Shown one piece after another: positions 6,206 through 8,678 of a DNA stretch of 8,678 bases (position 1 is the first letter of the stretch; every line of letters starts with the position of its first letter). The stretch covers positions 1 to 8,678 of the forward strand of contig JAUHZM010000118.1 of the NCBI GenBank assembly GCA_030426005.1. The letters run 5' to 3'. The notes beneath the pieces are model-generated. The model saw nothing but the letters and a program-made list of their open reading frames with translations, was not told the DNA's origin and ran no database searches. Position numbers and translations under genes: made by a program. This DNA comes from Gammaproteobacteria bacterium. GTDB lineage: Bacteria; Pseudomonadota; Gammaproteobacteria; Arenicellales; Arenicellaceae.

Positions 6206-7093
6206 TTACGCTAAGCCGTGAATCATCCGCGCTGCTTTGGTGGTGTTTTTCATTAACATCGCCACCGTCATCGGGCCGACGCCGCCAGGAACGGGTGTAA
6301 TTGCACCTGCTTTCGGTGCAACTGACGCGTAATCGACGTCACCAACTAAACGGTATCCACGCGGTGCATCGGCATCGTCCACCCGGTTGATACCAACGTC
6401 GATCACTGTAGCGCCAGGTTTGACCATGTCAGCCGTGACGAATTCCGGTACGCCAATCGCCGCAATCAAGATGTCCGCTTGCTGGGTAAACTGCGTCAAG
6501 TTTTGCGTGCCGCTGTGGCAACAAGTAACGGTGCAGTTAGCTTTTTCGCCCTTTTGCACCAGAATATTCATCATCGGTTTGCCAACGATGTTGCTGCGGC
6601 CAATCACCACGGCATGCTTCCCGGACATAGTAATGCCGCTGCGCGTAATTAGCTCTGGGATACCCGACGGTGTGCATGGTGTTAGGCAGTCAATGCCAAT
6701 GCTGAGCTTGCCGACATTCTCTGGGTGAAACCCATCCACGTCTTTGGCTGGATCAATACGTTCGGTAACGCGGTCTTCATCCATGTGCTTCGGCAAAGGT
6801 AATTGCACCAAGATTCCGTGCACACTGGCATCCTCGTTCAGGCGGTCGATCTCCGTCATTAACTCGTCCTCGGACGCGGTGGCGGGCATTTCGATTTTGA
6901 TCGACTTAATCCCGGTTTCCTCGCACGCTTTTACTTTACTGCCAACATAGGCTTTTGATGCTGGATCTGCACCAACCAACACGACGACCAAGCAGGGTTG
7001 TACACCAGCCTCAACCAGTACTGCGGCCTCTGTCTTGGCTTCGTTGCGAATTTCTTGAGCGATTTTTTTACCGTCGATTACCGTTGCGGTCAT
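6206..7093 (-). CDS. folD: bifunctional methylenetetrahydrofolate dehydrogenase/cyclohydrolase FolD
   Basis: FolD interconverts 5,10-methylene-THF, 5,10-methenyl-THF (NADP-dependent dehydrogenase) and 10-formyl-THF (cyclohydrolase). It supplies one-carbon units for purines and initiator formyl-Met. The 295 residues include SKAYVGSK (46-53) with Tyr49 and catalytic Lys53, VQLPLP (96-101), KDVDGFHPENVG (117-128), TPCTPSGI (139-146), the NADP-binding GRSNIVGKP (165-173) and the C-terminal TPVPGGVGPMT (266-276). All catalytic motifs are intact. The gene starts 13 bases after the tatC stop, with AAAAGG before its ATG, so it is probably the last gene of the hisE-tatABC-folD transcript. No terminator is visible in the 22-base gap to hisC. 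Confidence 0.97.
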   Translation of the reverse strand: MTATVIDGKKIAQEIRNEAKTEAAVLVEAGVQPCLVVVLVGADPASKAYVGSKVKACEETGIKSIKIEMPATASEDELMTEIDRLNEDASVHGILVQLPLPKHMDEDRVTERIDPAKDVDGFHPENVGKLSIGIDCLTPCTPSGIPELITRSGITMSGKHAVVIGRSNIVGKPMMNILVQKGEKANCTVTCCHSGTQNLTQFTQQADILIAAIGVPEFVTADMVKPGATVIDVGINRVDDADAPRGYRLVGDVDYASVAPKAGAITPVPGGVGPMTVAMLMKNTTKAARMIHGLA

Positions 7094-7106
7094 GACTTAC
7101 CTTTTA

Positions 7107-7862
7107 TTAAGCTTCTTCGGATGCTGTGTCGGTCTGGCGTTTCTCCAGACGACGAGCAAAAAACAATCCGATTTCAAAGAGTAAACACACCGGCACCGCC
7201 AGCATGATTTGCGAAAATGGGTCAGGCGGCGTCATCAACATGCCAATGACGAACGCGCCAAGAATAAAGTAGGGGCGTTGTTTGGCGACGCCTTCAGCGG
7301 AAATCACACCCAAGCGAGTCAGCAAAACAATAGCCACCGGCACCTCAAAAGCGATGCCAAATGCAAAGAATAGGCTCAAGGCGAAGCTCATATAGGAGCC
7401 AATATCCGGTGTTAACGCCACGCCTTCTGGCGTCATCTTGGCAAAGAATTCGAAGATGAGCGGAAACACGACAAAATAGGCGAACAAGACGCCTAAATAA
7501 AACAACACGGTGGATGACACAATCAGCGGCAACACGATCCGCTTCTCATTGCGATACAAGCCAGGTGCAACAAAAGCCCAGACTTGATACAACACCCAGG
7601 GCACGCAAATCGCAAACGCTACAGCAAAGGCGAGTTTGAAGGGAATAAAGAATGTGCCATGCGGATCAACCGCAATCATATTGCCACCTTCCGGCAGGCT
7701 ACGCAGCAAGGGTTCCGCGAACCACGAATAAATGTCGCTGGCGAACGGGACTAGGCAGATAAACACCAGCAACACCGCGCCAGACGCCCACAACAGACGG
7801 TTTCGTAGCTCAACCAGATGTGAGACAAACGATTCCTTATTTTCCTGTACTGGATCAGTCAT
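7107..7862 (-). CDS. tatC: Sec-independent (twin-arginine) translocase subunit TatC
   Basis: TatC is the six-helix inner-membrane receptor that, with TatB, binds the twin-arginine signal peptides of folded precursors. The 251 residues show the N-terminal SHLVELRNRL (14-23) with Glu19, the first periplasmic loop, FVAPGLYRNEKR (97-108) with the conserved Glu106 of the signal-binding site, FGIAFEVPV (168-176) with the membrane-buried Glu173, and RPYFILGAFVIGMLMTPPD (196-214). The six hydrophobic segments are intact. The charged tail, ending EKRQTDTASEEA, is cytoplasmic. The start codon is the ATG at 7862, but no Shine-Dalgarno sequence is evident. The 57-base gap to tatB is in the tatB frame and has no further stop codon, and no GTG or TTG alternative start occurs there. 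Confidence 0.97.
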   Translation of the reverse strand: MTDPVQENKESFVSHLVELRNRLLWASGAVLLVFICLVPFASDIYSWFAEPLLRSLPEGGNMIAVDPHGTFFIPFKLAFAVAFAICVPWVLYQVWAFVAPGLYRNEKRIVLPLIVSSTVLFYLGVLFAYFVVFPLIFEFFAKMTPEGVALTPDIGSYMSFALSLFFAFGIAFEVPVAIVLLTRLGVISAEGVAKQRPYFILGAFVIGMLMTPPDPFSQIMLAVPVCLLFEIGLFFARRLEKRQTDTASEEA

Positions 7863-7919
7863 GAGCAGGTCGCGATGGTATACGTGAAGTAGAGGCGCAT
7901 CATGGCAAAGCCACTGCGC

Positions 7920-8234
7920 TTAGGAATCAGATTGGTTTTTGTTACCGGCATCCACTGGCTTACTGGGCTTTTCAGCGGAATCAGCGAGATCACGGCCAAA
8001 CTGTTTAATATCATTTTTGAAGTCCGCCATTTCGCGCTTGGCGTTCTCCAAATCTTCAAACGGCGTGCCTTCGATTTCGGACTGCATTTCACTGCGTAGA
8101 CGATACATACCCTGCCGCGCTTTACGAATAAAGAATGCCGCCTTCTGCGCGACCTCTGGCAGGCGCTCTGGCCCCATCACGATGATCAACACAAAGGCGA
8201 CCACCAACAGTTCAAAGAAACCGATATCTAACAT
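7920..8234 (-). CDS. tatB: Sec-independent protein translocase subunit TatB
   Basis: TatB is the partner of TatC in the substrate-recognition complex of the twin-arginine pathway. The 104 residues begin MLDIGFFELLVVAFVLIIVMGPERLPEVA: a short N-terminal membrane helix (about 4-20) with Glu8, followed by the TatB hinge GPERLPE (21-27). An amphipathic helix (about 27-48) follows, then a long charged helical stretch and a polar tail ending NQSDS. GPERLP rather than FGTKKL, together with Glu8, separates it from TatA. It starts 9 bases after the tatA stop and has no clear ribosome site, so translation is probably coupled to tatA. Confidence 0.96.
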   Translation of the reverse strand: MLDIGFFELLVVAFVLIIVMGPERLPEVAQKAAFFIRKARQGMYRLRSEMQSEIEGTPFEDLENAKREMADFKNDIKQFGRDLADSAEKPSKPVDAGNKNQSDS

Positions 8235-8243
8235 TGCGGTAGC

Positions 8244-8447
8244 TTATTTGGTCTCCGCGTCTGACTTTTCAGTCTCTTCGACAGTTTCCTCATTTTTCTC
8301 TGCGTCGTCATTCAAGGCTTTTTTGAAACCCTTTACTGCACCGCCGAGATCACTGCCCACACCGCGTAGCTTCTTGGTGCCAAAAATCAGCGCCACAATG
8401 ACCAACACGATCAGTAACTGCCAAATTGAAATTCCACCTAATCCCAT
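8244..8447 (-). CDS. tatA: Sec-independent protein translocase subunit TatA
   Basis: TatA is the small subunit that assembles in many copies to form the twin-arginine translocation pore. The 67 residues begin MGLGGISIWQLLIVLVIVAL (the membrane helix lies at about 7-22), followed by the hinge FGTKKL (22-27) and the amphipathic helix GSDLGGAVKGFKKAL (31-45). An acidic tail of EK repeats ends the protein. FGTKKL and the lack of the TatB GPERLP identify it as TatA. The Shine-Dalgarno sequence AGAGGA lies about 8 bases before the ATG. It follows hisE by 46 bases and leads tatB and tatC. Confidence 0.97.
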   Translation of the reverse strand: MGLGGISIWQLLIVLVIVALIFGTKKLRGVGSDLGGAVKGFKKALNDDAEKNEETVEETEKSDAETK

Positions 8448-8493
8448 GATTTATTCCTCTGTATCCGGCGCATGCCGATGCATACGCGATTAA

Positions 8494-8678
8494 CTATTTG
8501 TTCTGTGTGCGGGCATTTTTCTCGTCTATGCCACTGGTGCCCATGCGGCGCGCCAACTCATTGAGTACTGACTCTGGTGATTCGCCCTGTTGTACTAATA
8601 ACAGCATGGTGTGAAACCATAAATCCGCGACTTCATACACTACCTTTTGCGGATCACCATCTTTGGCGGCCATCACTG
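8494..8678 (-). CDS. hisE: phosphoribosyl-ATP pyrophosphatase HisE, 5' end outside window
   Basis: HisE hydrolyses phosphoribosyl-ATP to phosphoribosyl-AMP, the second step of histidine synthesis. Only the last 61 codons are visible, up to the TAG at 8496-8494. They carry VMAAKDGD, VVYEVADLWFH (12-22 of the visible part) with the acidic metal-binding residues of this all-helical MazG-like fold, and NELARRMGTSGIDEK near the end. The apparent start at the edge is a GTG inside the gene (Val in the conserved TVMAAK motif), not a true start; the two remaining edge bases (CA) are consistent with the preceding Thr. Whether it is a separate hisE or the end of a fused hisIE cannot be told, though hisE next to tatA is usual in many gammaproteobacteria. 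Confidence 0.93.
   Translation of the reverse strand, partial: VMAAKDGDPQKVVYEVADLWFHTMLLLVQQGESPESVLNELARRMGTSGIDEKNARTQNK

Noticed and set aside
7859..8092. Minus-strand frame of 77 codons overlapping tatB and ending on the tatC start
   Set aside because: It lies almost wholly inside tatB in another frame, is rich in Lys/Arg/Ser without a recognisable domain, and the true frame is certain.

Overview
The window looks like a chromosomal segment of a free-living gammaproteobacterium. The evidence is the fxsA-groES-groEL order, the hisE-tatABC order, a GroEL with a GGM-repeat tail, and the sequence character of HisC, FolD and TatC. I cannot place it below class level. A perfect CIRCE element in front of groES points to HrcA control of groESL. 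That fits only some gammaproteobacterial lineages, since enterics rely on sigma-32 alone.

Left part (1-1340): the 5' portion of an FkbM-like SAM-dependent methyltransferase runs off the left edge on the minus strand. It is divergent from a plus-strand XRE-type (Cro/CI) regulator of 243 residues with an uncharacterised C-terminal half. The short space between them holds candidate promoter and operator-like repeats. The regulator ends against groEL, and one A-tract/T-tract hairpin can terminate transcription in both directions.

Middle part (1373-4117): on the minus strand, in transcription order, lie fxsA (small inner-membrane protein), a sigma-70-like promoter overlapping CIRCE, groES and groEL. 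This is a heat-shock chaperonin operon in which HrcA would block transcription at the start site. Upstream of fxsA is a strong terminator that belongs to the next gene.

4145-4939 (minus): a secreted protein with a cleavable signal peptide, a two-motif beta/gamma-crystallin domain carrying two canonical calcium-clamp motifs, an Arg/Gln-rich linker and an unrecognised C-terminal domain. This is the least ordinary gene in the window.

Right part: hisC (plus, histidinol-phosphate aminotransferase) converges with folD. The minus-strand cluster hisE (truncated by the window) - tatA - tatB - tatC - folD is tightly spaced and probably one transcript. It combines the end of a histidine-biosynthesis operon, the complete twin-arginine translocase and the bifunctional C1-folate enzyme. 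Histidine synthesis therefore appears on both strands here, with hisC separate from hisE.

Overall this is mostly conserved housekeeping DNA. I see no insertion sequence, tRNA, rRNA, CRISPR array or phage module, and no clear new multi-gene system. The points most worth following are the crystallin-like protein, the CIRCE-controlled groE promoter and the regulator/methyltransferase divergent region.
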